Assembly: GCF_007997215.1 (NCBI RefSeq)
Contig: NZ_VORW01000011.1
Location: 1 to 64,000, forward strand
DNA length: 64,000 nt
From: Algoriphagus aquimarinus
GTDB lineage: Bacteria; Bacteroidota; Bacteroidia; Cytophagales; Cyclobacteriaceae
Reading direction: 5' to 3'
This document shows positions 1 through 11,100 of the stretch, piece after piece. Under the pieces are notes generated by a model that was given only the letters and a program-made list of their open reading frames with translations, made no database searches and was not told where the DNA came from. The translations under genes were made by a program, and so were the position numbers. Position 1 is the stretch's first letter, and every line of letters begins with the position of its first letter.

Positions 1-699
1 AATTTAGCTATCCCAATTCGCCCTGAAAATGTAGAATCAGGTGACATTGTTACAAACGCAGTATCCGTTGATAATAATTTGCTGTTCATGGCAAATGGTG
101 CTGCGGGAATCTCCATATCAAATGTAACCGACCTAGCTGCAATCAAGCAATTTGGTGTATTGGATCTTGATGGGTCTTCTAATTATGTAAGAAATGAAGA
201 AGAATTTGTATTTGTAGCTACAGGATTCGGTGGTCTTCAAATATTGAAAATTAACAAAATTGCTAGTGCTACAGATATTTCCTGCAATGGCTTGCCTGTC
301 TATACCGGTAATGCCAACTTAAATATCAATGGGAATGAATCTCAATCCTACGGAGGTTCAACTGTTTTAAAAACGGCAAATATTGGAGGCACTTTCTTAT
401 TCTGTGGCTCACTGGCAATAGAGCAAAATCTGAATGTAAACAGCAATGGTTTGATGACCATTAATAGATCATTTGCCTTTGGTCAATTCAAAAAGAATAC
501 AAGTTTGAATGTCAATAGTGATTCCAAACTTCAATTACATGGAAGCACTGTAATTTACGGAGATCTTAAACTAGATAGTGGAGCTACTCTGGAGTTCTTA
601 GGAGAAGATAATAGCATTACAGTTTATGGTACAGTGACTATTAACAGTGGCGCACAAATCATAGGATCTTATACAGACTCAGAAGGGAAGTTTAAATAA
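1..699 (+). CDS. LVIVD-repeat surface protein, 3' part (5' end outside window)
   Basis: The reading frame is open from base 1, so this is the C-terminal part of a longer gene that begins upstream; an internal ATG at 79 is not the true start. The visible 232 residues align end to end with the C-terminal part of the protein at 1075-2703, sharing motifs such as SDIVTNAVSV/GDIVTNAVSV, LLFMANGAAGISIS and the final SGAQIIG. The first part has the beta-propeller-like pattern of LVIVD repeats and the last ~110 residues form a Ser/Asn-rich beta-strand segment. It is probably exported and surface-attached like its paralogue. Ligand and function are unknown. The pair is a tandem duplication. Confidence 0.75.
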   Translation, partial: NLAIPIRPENVESGDIVTNAVSVDNNLLFMANGAAGISISNVTDLAAIKQFGVLDLDGSSNYVRNEEEFVFVATGFGGLQILKINKIASATDISCNGLPVYTGNANLNINGNESQSYGGSTVLKTANIGGTFLFCGSLAIEQNLNVNSNGLMTINRSFAFGQFKKNTSLNVNSDSKLQLHGSTVIYGDLKLDSGATLEFLGEDNSITVYGTVTINSGAQIIGSYTDSEGKFK

Positions 700-727
700 A
701 GATAATTGTTCTTTCACTACTGTACCA

Positions 728-756
728 AACCGACTCAAAAATGAGTCGGTTTTTTT
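728..756 (+). terminator. Rho-independent terminator of the first LVIVD gene
   Basis: A 10-bp perfect stem (AACCGACTCA with TGAGTCGGTT) closes a 4-base loop and runs into a T tract. It lies about 28 bases after the stop codon. The same stem core recurs after the paralogous gene at 2729. Confidence 0.85.
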
Positions 757-1074
757 ATTAGTAAAGTTCTGCTTTTTTCATACAAACTGGTTATTTAGTA
801 TATATAATGGGATACAACATTTTTTCTTTCGAAGAGGGATATTTTTAATAAAATTAGGCAGACAAACTATTTCATAAAAACACCCTTATTCTGAAAATAT
901 TTATACTCACATATTTTTTTATTCAAAATATTATTTCATTTTTGATATGAATTTAGGTCTCTGGCCATATAATAATCTTCAAAAAAGTTATTATTAAAAT
1001 ATAATTCTTATTTACGCGTATAAACCACAATTTTAAGTAGATGAAATAAGGTCTCATCTTTTATCTAAAACAAT
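757..1074. other. AT-rich intergenic region upstream of the second LVIVD gene
   Basis: About 320 bases, strongly AT-rich, with no convincing open frame. It should hold the promoter and 5' leader of the gene at 1075, but I could not place a clear -33/-7 pair. Confidence 0.4.
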
Positions 1075-2703
1075 ATGAAAAAATATCATTTACTCAGCTT
1101 GCTTGCTGTCATAGCGTTTTATTCCTGTAATGATAGTTCTGACCCAATTGGTGACGGCCCTAGCATCGCAAAAAACATCACAATAAACACTGACAGTCAA
1201 TCTCTAACCACGCGTGTAAAAAGAGATAATACAGGTGTTATGGCGTTAATTGACCCCGATCTTCCTACAGGGAGACTGCTAGAAGTAGCATCCCACCTAC
1301 CTATTATTATGGTTTCCCAGGTGGAAGCACCTGTCTTTAATGGACAAACACTTAAAGCAACTCATGTGGATATTGATGGTGATTATGCCTATGTATCTTA
1401 CAATACAGAAGGAAGTACCTATTTGGGAGCAGTTGATATCTTTGACATCACAAATCTCTACAGCCCAGTAATCACCGAACAGGCTATTTTCACGGATGCT
1501 GATATAAGCTCCCTAGAATACAAAAACGGCATACTTTACCTTGCCGCTGCAGTAAATATTGATGTAAACACAGATGTAACTTCTCCAGCTAACTTGATCA
1601 CTGTATCTGTAGCTGGCGGGAAATTCATCTCTGACTTTGTTTACACCTCCCTGCCTAGTTATGTTGCCACAGATGTTGCAAACACAAATTCAAATACAGC
1701 TGTTACTAGCGGAAATGATGGCGTAATCGGTCTTTTTGATGGCTCCCATAAACCTGGATCTAGCAGTCAAATGGGAGACCTAAGAGCAGTAGCATTTGGA
1801 AGTGAGAAACTTGCAGTTCTTAGCGGTACCTCAGGTGTACATATTTTGGATCCAAGCAGTCTATCTGAAGTAATTAATATCCCTATGCCAGCAGATGTAG
1901 CTGGTGCAAAAAGAACATTAGACATAGACAACGGGAATTTATATGTAGCTGAAGGCGCCAAGGGTGCCGGTATTTACAAAATGACTGACGGAAGCTTGAT
2001 TCAAAAACTACCTATCCCAAACAATCCAGAGGATGTAGATCCAAGTGATATCGTGACAAATGCTGTTTCGGTAGATAAAAACTTGCTGTTTATGGCAAAT
2101 GGCGCAGCAGGAATTTCTATATCAGATGTAGCTGATCTAGCCGCTATCAAAAGTTTGGGCGTTCTTGATCTGGATGGATCTTCAAACTTCTTACGAAACG
2201 AAGAAGAGTTTGTGTTCGTTGCTGCTGGTCATGTTGGTCTTCAGATTTTGAAAATCAATAAGAGTGTTGGATCAACTGATGCGAGCTGCGCTGGATTGCC
2301 TAACTACAACGGTACTGCCTACTTAAATATCAATATGTATGAGTCAGCTGCCTATTCAGGCTCCAGCGTATTAAAAGCTGTCAATATTGGAGGTTCATTC
2401 TTGTTTTGTGGCTCTTTGGCAATCGAGCAAAACCTAAATATCAATAGTGATGCAATAATGACAGTAAACGGTTCCTTTGTCTTTGGACAGTATCAAAAGA
2501 ACACAAGCCTGAATTTGGGTAGCCTTTCTACACTTAAACTTCATGGCAACACCGTAATCTATGGAGATTTAAAATTGAATAGTGGATCTACGCTTGAATT
2601 CATAGGAGAAGGCAATTCCATTACTGTATATGGTTCCGTTACAGTTAACAGTGGTGCCCAAATAATAGGCAAGTTTACAGACACAGAAGGGAAGTTAAAA
2701 TAA
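1075..2703 (+). CDS. LVIVD-repeat lipoprotein
   Basis: The 542-residue protein starts with a lipoprotein signal (MKKYHLLSLLAVIAFYSC); the lipobox Cys is residue 18, followed by polar NDSSDP, so it is expected to be lipid-anchored in the outer membrane. From about residue 75 to 400 there are repeats of the LVIVD/beta-propeller type (VDIDGDYAYVSYN, VDIFDITNLYSPV, GVHILDPSSL, LLFMANGAAGISISDV, GLQILKI). The last 120 residues are Ser/Asn/Gly-rich with regularly spaced beta-strand patterns. It is a close paralogue of the gene that ends at 699, and the two lie in tandem. Proteins of this kind are common surface proteins in Bacteroidota; no enzymatic motif is visible. The assignment to the repeat family is firm, the function is unknown. 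Confidence 0.8.
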   Translation: MKKYHLLSLLAVIAFYSCNDSSDPIGDGPSIAKNITINTDSQSLTTRVKRDNTGVMALIDPDLPTGRLLEVASHLPIIMVSQVEAPVFNGQTLKATHVDIDGDYAYVSYNTEGSTYLGAVDIFDITNLYSPVITEQAIFTDADISSLEYKNGILYLAAAVNIDVNTDVTSPANLITVSVAGGKFISDFVYTSLPSYVATDVANTNSNTAVTSGNDGVIGLFDGSHKPGSSSQMGDLRAVAFGSEKLAVLSGTSGVHILDPSSLSEVINIPMPADVAGAKRTLDIDNGNLYVAEGAKGAGIYKMTDGSLIQKLPIPNNPEDVDPSDIVTNAVSVDKNLLFMANGAAGISISDVADLAAIKSLGVLDLDGSSNFLRNEEEFVFVAAGHVGLQILKINKSVGSTDASCAGLPNYNGTAYLNINMYESAAYSGSSVLKAVNIGGSFLFCGSLAIEQNLNINSDAIMTVNGSFVFGQYQKNTSLNLGSLSTLKLHGNTVIYGDLKLNSGSTLEFIGEGNSITVYGSVTVNSGAQIIGKFTDTEGKLK

Positions 2704-2728
2704 AGAACCCTGTATAAAATTAATTGCT

Positions 2729-2759
2729 AAACCGACTCACTCCAGAGTCGGTTTTTTTT
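2729..2759 (+). terminator. Rho-independent terminator of the second LVIVD gene
   Basis: A 10-bp stem (AAACCGACTC with GAGTCGGTTT) with a 6-base loop is followed by a T tract. The stem core CCGACTC/GAGTCGG is the same as in the terminator at 728, so the duplicated unit included its terminator. Confidence 0.85.
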
Positions 2760-2946
2760 ATATAGGAGTTTCTTATCTGCAGTGGAAAAACATTTTTCAC
2801 TAATTACTGCTTATAAATACGCTCAATTTGAGAAGTCAATTATTTTCAACCAGTTATACCGAAACCCATTGCTTTTAATTTAAATCATCTTAAATTTGAA
2901 GTGCATTTTAATAGCAATGAAATACTTTTTTCCAAATTAGATATTA

Positions 2947-5900
2947 ATGCCTCTGAAGAACCTTTTACCTAACTCACTTTCTCGGTTCATCTTTCTATTA
3001 GGATTGATGTGGTTTGCCCTATTTTCTAATTTTCTAGGAGCACAGACAGTAACTTATAATTCAGGCTCAGCAAACTTCACAGTTCCAGATGGAGTAACCA
3101 CTATCAGTGTATCAGTATGGGGAGCTGGTGGAGGTGGTGGTTTTAATAGCGGAAACAAAGGAGCTGCTGGAGGAGGAGGCGGAGCTTTTATTTTAGCAAA
3201 TAACTATACAGTAACCCCCGGAGGAACTATCTCCTACACTATTGGTACTGGAGGCATAGGGCAATCCTCCACTTCCCCGGCACCTTTTCCCGTAGGAAAT
3301 GGAATGCCTTCAATATTTGGGCCTGTTGGGCCTTCACAACTATATGCAAATGGTGGAAGTAGAGGAAGCGGTACTACAGCTGGTACAGGAGGGGCAGCAG
3401 GAGCTGGATCATACGTTTATAGAGGAGGAGGTAATTCTGCTACTCCTTCAAATTCTGGAAATAGCCCAGGATCAGGTGGGGGGGCTGCAGGAAATTCTTT
3501 ATTAGCTGGAGCTGATGGAAACAATTTAGGAATTGGAGGAATAGGTTTAAATGGGGGCGGTTCAGGTGGTGCCGGTGGTACATCAGGTACAGCAGCACAA
3601 CAACTGGGTAAAAATGGAATTCAACCTGGAGGCGGTGGAGGTGGTGAAGGCGCAGATGGAACTTCTGGTGGTAATGGAGGAGATGGACGGATAATAATCA
3701 CATGGACCTGCTCCAACACCCTTACTTCAACAGCTAGCACTGCAAGTCAAACAGTTTGTGTTGGAACTGGAATTACTGATATTACTTATACTATCAAAGG
3801 AGCTTATGGAGCTACATTTTCCAATTTACCTCCAGGAGTCACGGGCAACTATGTAGGTGGTCTGGTAACTATCTCTGGAACCCCAACAGCAGCTGCAGCC
3901 GGAACCACATATAACTACACAGTAACTCCAACCGGAAGCTGTACTAGCTCAATAGCCACAGGAACTATCGTCGTTTCCCCTAACAATACCGCTGGATCCA
4001 TTACCTCTTCTACTTTCTGCCAAGGCTCAGCCCTTCCAGCAGGAGTAACTCAAGCCACTACTGGAGCAACAGGAATTGGGGCAGCCTCAAACCTACCTCC
4101 TGGTGTGACCGTTGCTTGGGCTTCAAATCAGATTACATTTTCAGGAACTCCTACCGTATTTGGGGATTATGCCTATACAATTCCTCTAACTGGTGGATGT
4201 GGAACTGTAAATGCAACAGGTACTATTACAATCAATGAGACCCCAAGCATCAAAAGTCAAAATACCTCAGGAGGTTCAACATGCATTAATGGTGCAGCTT
4301 TTAGCCAAATGTCAGTAGGAACTGGATTTGGATACACTTATCAGTGGTTTAGCAATGATACCCCAGATTATACAACACCAAATTCGATTTCAGGAGCTAC
4401 TTCAAATACATATACCCCGCTTAATTCTGCTTCAGGTACTATATATTACTATGTTGTCGTAAGTTCTCCTACCTGTACAAGTAGTGTGACTAGCCCAGTT
4501 TCTGGAGCCTACATCGTAAATCCAACTAACACTGTTGCTGCAGCTTCTTCCTCGCCTACTGTTTGTATAAACACAGCTTTACTATCTGCGATAACACATA
4601 CGACTACTGGGGCTACTGGTATCGGCACAATAGTTTGGAGCCCCTCTAATCCAGGAGGCATGTCTACTTCTTTTTCTGGTAATACCATATCTATATCTGG
4701 AACGCCTGCTACTTTTGGAGTATTTACTTATTCTATACCATTAACGGGCGGATGTGGGGCTGTCAATGCTACTGGCACTATCACTGTCAATGCAACTGCA
4801 GCTATTATCAGCCCAAGCCTAGGCAATGCGACCCAATCTAAATGTATAAACTCAACTCCTGCTTTCAGCCCCATTTCTGTAGCTAATAGAACAGGTTTTA
4901 CTTACCAATGGTATAGTAATACAACAAATGTGAATTCTGGAGGAAGTTCTATTCCAGGAGCAAATTCAAATAGTTATTTGCCTTTAAATAATGTAGCTGG
5001 GACAAAATACTATTATGTAGAAGTTTCCTCTTCGGGCTCTTGTGGAACCACTGCGACCAGTGCAATTTCGGGGGCGTTTGTGGTAAATGCACTCCCGGTA
5101 GTCTCATTTACAGCACAGCCATCTAGCCCAACATGCGTAGATACTGATGTAACATATTCAACCCAAGCTGGCGAAACCAATTACGTTTGGACTATTCCTG
5201 GAACACTAGGTACCGATTACTCAATAACTTCTGGAGGAAATGGTAGTCCAAACCTAGTATTAAAATGGTTGACTCCGGGAAGTAAAGCAGTTACTGTGAA
5301 TTATCAAGATTTACAAGGATGTGGAGCTACAAGTCCTGCGACCTCTAATTCGATTACGGTTCAGAAAAATACGGCAACTCCGCCTTCTACCTATCCAAGT
5401 GTATGTTTAAATGGAACAATCACTCCTTTTACGCATACTACTACTCTCGCGACTGGTATTGGAGCTCCTTCTGGTCTTCCAGCTGGATTAACTGCTGGTT
5501 TTTCTGGTAACACAATTACGATCAGTGGCACTATTACTGGGGCTGTCACCCCAGGTTTTTACAATTACACGATTCCACTTACTGGAGGTTGTGGAACTGT
5601 TTCTGCAACTGGAACGGTAGAAGTAACTCCAGTTTATACGCTAAGCACCATCACATCAGTATCTCCCTCAGCAACAGGCGGTACCGCTACAGTAACAATC
5701 ACAGGCGACCCAACCATTCTACTAAACGGCACTTATCTAGTGACCTATTCAATGGGGCTTGCAAACACTTCCGGACCAACTACTACTTCGGTAACATTTA
5801 CAAATGGAAAAGGAGTTTTCCCAACTACTGTTATTGGCAATGAAGATTTAACTTCACTCACTATTTCCCAAATCAAAAAAGATACAGACGCGTGCTTTGT

Positions 5901-8025
5901 TCCCATAACTAATAATAATATTACTTTTTTCGGAATTCGATCAGCGGTTTACACTTCATCTGGCACCTATTATGTCCCTGCTGGTATTTATCAAATCACC
6001 ATCAAAGTTTGGGGCGGCGGCGGCGGCGGAAGTAAAGCTTCCAACGGTGCTGGAGGTGGAGGCGGCGGCTACTCACAAGTTACCATTCCAGTTATCCCTG
6101 GCGAACCGATAGGTATGTATATTGGCTCGAGTGGGAATGGAGAAACAAATTCACCAGCAACTAGCGGCGGAAATAGCTACGCAACTAGAGATCCCGCGTT
6201 TCCTTCAAGCCTTGCCTTTGCAAATGGTGGGAGTGCAGCTTCAGGTGGCACCTTAGGAAATGGCGGTACAGGACAAACTAATAATGGCCAAAATGGATCA
6301 TCCCCAACAGTCTCCGCTGGTGGCAAAGGCGGTAATGGAGGTGGATCAAACGGTGGACCTGGAGGCCCTGGAGGAACAGGATCTGGAAACAACCCTGGAG
6401 GAGCAGGAACAGCACCTGGTGGCGGAGGTGGTGGTTCAGATGGTAATAGTAACGGAGGAAATGGCGGACAAGGTCTTATCCTGATATCTTATCCTTTACC
6501 TCCCGTAGGACCTTGCTTTAAAGTAATTGATGATGGAGCAATTTCTGGTACTACGATTATTGAATTCACTTGTAACTATACATGGACTGCTCCGGAAGGT
6601 TTGAAAGAATTTACAGTTATCGTTGGTAGTGGTGGTGGTGGTGGTGGTGGTGGCTTTGGTTCAGGTGGTGGTGGGTCTGGAGCCTTAATTAAGCAATCTT
6701 TTAGTACTACTAATCCTTACGGCTTACCTGCTGGCACCTCATTTCAAATAACTGTAGGAGATGGTGGACTTGGCGCAACAGCCCCTAATTCATCTGGTAT
6801 AGATGGTGACCCGTCTAAATTCTTAGGAAACATAGATGGGAATCCAATAAATATATCTGTGCCGGGAGGTGGGGGTGGTGGTTCCCAAAACTCTATTCCT
6901 GGAGCAGCCGGAGCTTCAGGTGGCGGAGGCGGAGCAAGACCTAACCCTATTGGAGCAGCTGGCACAGGAGGAAATTCTATTCCAATTATATATTCTGGTA
7001 TTGGCGCAACATTATATCAAGGGAACCCTGGAGGAAATGGTGACTATAACTCAAATCAGAATGCAATTGCAGGTGGCGGTGGAGGCGGTTTGGTTCCTTG
7101 GACAGCGGCTGATCGTCCAAATGGCAAGGCTGCTGGAGCTGGACAAGGTGAAGGAGGAAATGGCGCATTTGGTGTAGGACTTAATTTGGGAGACTCCATA
7201 CGATATTACGGTGCCGGAGGTGGTGGCATTGGTGAATATTTTAATGGAACTGAGAAAGTTGGGATAGGTGGATCAGCCAATGGAGTGAAACTTGGAGGGG
7301 ATGGAAATCTGGCAAGTCCCACTGCTACGGGTGGCACAGGCAGAAATAAAACTGGGTCTGGTGGTGGTGCAGGATACGGCGCAGGAGGAAAAGGCGGAAA
7401 AGGCATTGTTTACATTACTTATCTAGTCAATCGTATCCTCCAAGTAGAATACCTCTATTTCAAAGCCGAATACAACCAAGAAAATCGTTCAGGTAAACTC
7501 ACTTGGGCAACAGCACAGGAGTGGGAAAATGACCGTTTTGAGATTGAAAGAGCTACATCTAGTGATTTGACTTCCTGGACTAAAATCGGAGAAGTAAATG
7601 GACAAGGATATAAAGACTCTCCTACTTCTTACAGCTTTGAGGACACAGATCTACCAGCAGCAGGAGGAAATATTTTCTATCGATTGAAACAAATTGATGT
7701 GGATGGATCTTTTGCTTATAGCGTCACAAGGTCTATTCAGGTAAAAGGACTCAAAGGCCAATCCAAATGGATAGCCTATCCAAATCCTAGCAGCCCAGGA
7801 AGCTACGTCTCAGTTGATCTACTGGATAGAAGCAGCTATAGAGATGAGCAAATACTCATCAAAATATCAGATGTGAAAGGGGTTTTCCATTCCTATACAG
7901 TCAGGTCAGTTGAAGATGTAAGTGTAGCTGTTAATGATTACCTAGAACAAGCTGCTCCTGGAATCCATATCGTTCAGTTAATTTGGGGTACTAATAGCGA
8001 GCAACTCAAAATCGTTAGAAGGTAA
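2947..8025 (+). CDS. Large glycine-rich T9SS type A cargo protein
   Basis: This 1692-residue protein has a signal peptide (hydrophobic FIFLLGLMWFALFSNFLGA, residues 14-32). A module made of a short beta segment followed by a very Gly-rich stretch occurs three times: about residues 35-250, 1000-1180 and 1205-1490. Each begins with a pattern such as FTVPDGV..SVSVWGAGGGGG. Between the first and second modules, about residues 255-990, are repeated Ig/PKD-like segments with conserved Cys and phrases such as TGTITVN and IPLTGGCG. Residues 1500-1590 resemble the module that often precedes T9SS signals (WENDRFEIERA..W.KIGEV). The C-terminus (from WIAYPNPSSPG, about residue 1607) fits a type A sorting domain. 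It should be secreted through the outer membrane and fixed at the surface. Adhesive or matrix function is inference. Confidence 0.8.
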   Translation: MPLKNLLPNSLSRFIFLLGLMWFALFSNFLGAQTVTYNSGSANFTVPDGVTTISVSVWGAGGGGGFNSGNKGAAGGGGGAFILANNYTVTPGGTISYTIGTGGIGQSSTSPAPFPVGNGMPSIFGPVGPSQLYANGGSRGSGTTAGTGGAAGAGSYVYRGGGNSATPSNSGNSPGSGGGAAGNSLLAGADGNNLGIGGIGLNGGGSGGAGGTSGTAAQQLGKNGIQPGGGGGGEGADGTSGGNGGDGRIIITWTCSNTLTSTASTASQTVCVGTGITDITYTIKGAYGATFSNLPPGVTGNYVGGLVTISGTPTAAAAGTTYNYTVTPTGSCTSSIATGTIVVSPNNTAGSITSSTFCQGSALPAGVTQATTGATGIGAASNLPPGVTVAWASNQITFSGTPTVFGDYAYTIPLTGGCGTVNATGTITINETPSIKSQNTSGGSTCINGAAFSQMSVGTGFGYTYQWFSNDTPDYTTPNSISGATSNTYTPLNSASGTIYYYVVVSSPTCTSSVTSPVSGAYIVNPTNTVAAASSSPTVCINTALLSAITHTTTGATGIGTIVWSPSNPGGMSTSFSGNTISISGTPATFGVFTYSIPLTGGCGAVNATGTITVNATAAIISPSLGNATQSKCINSTPAFSPISVANRTGFTYQWYSNTTNVNSGGSSIPGANSNSYLPLNNVAGTKYYYVEVSSSGSCGTTATSAISGAFVVNALPVVSFTAQPSSPTCVDTDVTYSTQAGETNYVWTIPGTLGTDYSITSGGNGSPNLVLKWLTPGSKAVTVNYQDLQGCGATSPATSNSITVQKNTATPPSTYPSVCLNGTITPFTHTTTLATGIGAPSGLPAGLTAGFSGNTITISGTITGAVTPGFYNYTIPLTGGCGTVSATGTVEVTPVYTLSTITSVSPSATGGTATVTITGDPTILLNGTYLVTYSMGLANTSGPTTTSVTFTNGKGVFPTTVIGNEDLTSLTISQIKKDTDACFVPITNNNITFFGIRSAVYTSSGTYYVPAGIYQITIKVWGGGGGGSKASNGAGGGGGGYSQVTIPVIPGEPIGMYIGSSGNGETNSPATSGGNSYATRDPAFPSSLAFANGGSAASGGTLGNGGTGQTNNGQNGSSPTVSAGGKGGNGGGSNGGPGGPGGTGSGNNPGGAGTAPGGGGGGSDGNSNGGNGGQGLILISYPLPPVGPCFKVIDDGAISGTTIIEFTCNYTWTAPEGLKEFTVIVGSGGGGGGGGFGSGGGGSGALIKQSFSTTNPYGLPAGTSFQITVGDGGLGATAPNSSGIDGDPSKFLGNIDGNPINISVPGGGGGGSQNSIPGAAGASGGGGGARPNPIGAAGTGGNSIPIIYSGIGATLYQGNPGGNGDYNSNQNAIAGGGGGGLVPWTAADRPNGKAAGAGQGEGGNGAFGVGLNLGDSIRYYGAGGGGIGEYFNGTEKVGIGGSANGVKLGGDGNLASPTATGGTGRNKTGSGGGAGYGAGGKGGKGIVYITYLVNRILQVEYLYFKAEYNQENRSGKLTWATAQEWENDRFEIERATSSDLTSWTKIGEVNGQGYKDSPTSYSFEDTDLPAAGGNIFYRLKQIDVDGSFAYSVTRSIQVKGLKGQSKWIAYPNPSSPGSYVSVDLLDRSSYRDEQILIKISDVKGVFHSYTVRSVEDVSVAVNDYLEQAAPGIHIVQLIWGTNSEQLKIVRR
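6631..6651 (+). repeat. (GGT)7 microsatellite inside the glycine-rich cargo gene
   Basis: Seven consecutive GGT codons lie in the third glycine-rich module. Length changes by slippage would add or remove Gly without breaking the frame. A shorter GGC run lies near 6014-6028. Confidence 0.8.
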
Positions 8026-8044
8026 ACAAATTAAGAAATAACTA

Positions 8045-8080
8045 AAAAGCCCTTATGAAATCAATTTCATAAGGGCTTTT
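8045..8080. terminator. Bidirectional terminator between convergent genes
   Basis: A 16-bp perfect stem (AAAAGCCCTTATGAAA with TTTCATAAGGGCTTTT) with loop TCAA lies between the stops of the convergent genes ending at 8025 (+) and 8110 (-). Runs of T follow the stem on both strands. Confidence 0.85.
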
Positions 8081-8109
8081 CTTATTAAAACGCGAAATAT
8101 ATACTGATC

Positions 8110-11100
8110 CTAATCCTCTTCCTTTCTCTTTGGAGCTTTGGGCTGACCAAGCCCCAAAGTCCCTTTAAGTCCACTAAAGGTAGCGCGCCACCATCCACCA
8201 AAAATAAACTTGGACTTGTCTCGCTCGAAATACACGCGCGAGGTCACACGATGATTCAGAAACTTCCTTGGGTTATTATTTTTAGCAAAGGTATTGGCAA
8301 GAAAAGTCATTAAACCTAGTTTACCTCTACCTCGCTCCAAAGTCAAAGAATCCAAGAACTCGATCTTTAGATCCTTATACTTAAAGTTCATTTTACCTCG
8401 AGCCACATCGTCGTCCATCCTGAAATTCCATTTACCATCAGTAACTCGACCATCTACAACTCTTAAAAAAAGTCCTCTACTGAGCATATTATTAAGAAGC
8501 GTAAGATCAAACCTTCCCAATTCCACATCCACATCCATCGGGTAAGGGTCACCAAAGGACATGTCAGCATTTAACTGCACTTCCCCTTCTCCCATCAGCT
8601 TAGAGGTGGCTGAAAGCATACTGGACTTCAAAGGAAAATCTTCACCAGTTCTTCTCATCGCAAAAGGAGCTATTGAAGCGTCCAGATCATCAAAATAAAT
8701 AGCGCCTGGAAGCATAGCTTTCGGTGCGAATTCCTGATATCTGACCAATCCATCCTTAACTATCACCGAATCTATAGTTAAATCAAACGGAGCATTTTCC
8801 ATTAATTGCTGAGGCATTGGTTTGATAATTCCTTCTTTAATGGGAATTCTCTTATCTCTAAACACATCCATTTGAAAACCATCCAACTTTAGTGAATGAG
8901 CCCTTAAATTGTTGTTATTAAAATATTCTTGAAAATCTATGTCCTTTAGATGTACGCTACTGGCAAAAGCCGTAATTGTATTGTCTTGATATACTCTTTT
9001 TCTCAGGAACTCGTATCTCCCCATAGCTGGCTCGAAATAGACACTATCAAGTATAATATCATTGTTCAAATACCTGATCTTACCAATAGTTAGCCTACTC
9101 ATACTATCTTTTGTATAAATACGATAGTTGGAAAGAGATAAACTAAGATCCTTCTCAAGCAGTAACTGAGGACTAAAATCCTTACTCTTTTTCAGCAAAT
9201 CCAGATTCATGGCTTTTAATCCAAAATCCACATCTCGAAAAGCCATCCTAGGTATTTGGCCTCCATCTTTGTTAAAGAAAGCAATATTTCCTTTTTGCAC
9301 TAATACATCCTGCAAAAGCACAGATTCTATAAGTCCTGTTACTTTGGTGTCCTTTTGTGGTTTTTCAGTTTTCTTAGCTTTCTCGTCTGAATCCAGATAT
9401 ACTTTAATCGTTGGGTTACTCAATCTAAGCTGACTCAGATCAAAAATCCCTGTGGACTGAATATCACGAAGATTGTTATTTCTAACGCCCAACTGATCAA
9501 TCTTTGCAGATACGATTGGCTTACCAGGAGCACCCGTAGTATTTCGTGGTACTATTTCAAAATCAGAGAAAACAGTTTCGACGTCCGTATTGTCTACCGT
9601 CAAACTGGAAAACTTAATCGTATGCATACTATCCGGTAAAGCATAAGAGAAATCTTCCAATGTTAGATTTATTTCTCTGAAAAGCCCTTCAATATTCTGC
9701 CTTGCATTTGTTGCCGAATCCAGATTCAATCCATTTATTTCCAAATCAAAATTCGTTTGAACAGACTGAAAGTCATCCTCTCCTATTCTATAATTCAAAC
9801 TCAGTTTGGAATTCTTTGCTACAACACCATCAATTGTAACTCGCTCAATAGACTTTGGAAGCGCTTTCCCATCTAGAGGATCATCTTTTTTCTCTTTCCC
9901 ACTTTCGTCATAATCCTTATTGATTTCTAAACTGATGGTACTACCATCTACTACCAGCCTATCCAAATCGAGTTGGTTTTCAAATAAAAATGACTCTATA
10001 TCAACTCCTTCAAATAATACACTTGGCAAGCTAAGAGACAAAGCAATTTTACTTTTTATGGACTTGCTTGGCTTTAAAACTAGATTATCTACAAAAATGG
10101 TTTTTGATTTTGAGTTGAATCTCAATCCATCAGTATCTACTTCATAATTTCCCCCAGCTACCGAGAAATCATATTTCCTTAAAATCAATTCTATTTCATC
10201 CGAGAAAAATGTCCTGCCAGCTTCAGAAACTTGCCCCTTTTGGAGATAGAAACCCTTTAAATTCAGTGAAAGACTATCCTCACTCAAAGACAACTCTTTC
10301 GCTGCTGCATGATTCAAGTAATGAACTTGACCATCACTGAAACTGACTGAATCTATCTGTATATGAGAAAAATAAGAGGTGAGTAAATCCTCGATTTCAT
10401 CAGACGATTCTACTTGGTTTGAGGCGCCACCAGCTGAGTTCTTCTTTCTAAATCGTGTTAAGCTTGCATTAGGTGAGGGAACCAGAATCCTGTTTATTAA
10501 AAGTTTTTCATCTTGGTATGCTGCCATAAGATCAATCCCTTCTACTCTGAATTCAGGAATTGTAAGGTTTAAGATCACTGTCTTACCATAGCTGTCTAGA
10601 ATGTATTGAATAGAGTCAGGATTTTCTGGTCTCAGGGTAAAATTGTTTACGACTACCAGAGAATTCTTTGAGTCAATCAATACCTTATCAGCCATGAATT
10701 CGTGAAGATTGTCCCTCAATTTCAGCCTGTATTTATATAAACTAAGCACCATTTCTTTCGCTAAAAATTGATTCCTAACATCAATATCTGAGTTTGGTTG
10801 AAGAAATACTTTTTCTAATAGCAAGCTAAATCTCTCAAATCCGATGTCATTACTACGTACACCTTGCTCATTTTTGAATTGGACTTCACCTTCTTGCAAA
10901 TCAAATCTCCCAATAGCCACTTCATTCAAATAACCCTTCAAAAGCTCTGCTACAGATTCAGTGTCTACATTTTCTACCTGACTAACCAGCTCTGTAATCT
11001 CTACTTTGGGAGACTGAACCAGCATTTCATCTATACTCAGTTTCCCTTCACGATAGAGCTGTTTAAGGTTTGCTTTATTCAGCGAGAGTTTTGGCAACGA

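Noticed and set aside
5589..7406. Overlapping frames in the glycine-rich cargo gene (Pro-rich on the opposite strand)
   Set aside because: They mirror Gly codons on the complementary strand and are explained by the low-complexity coding sequence.
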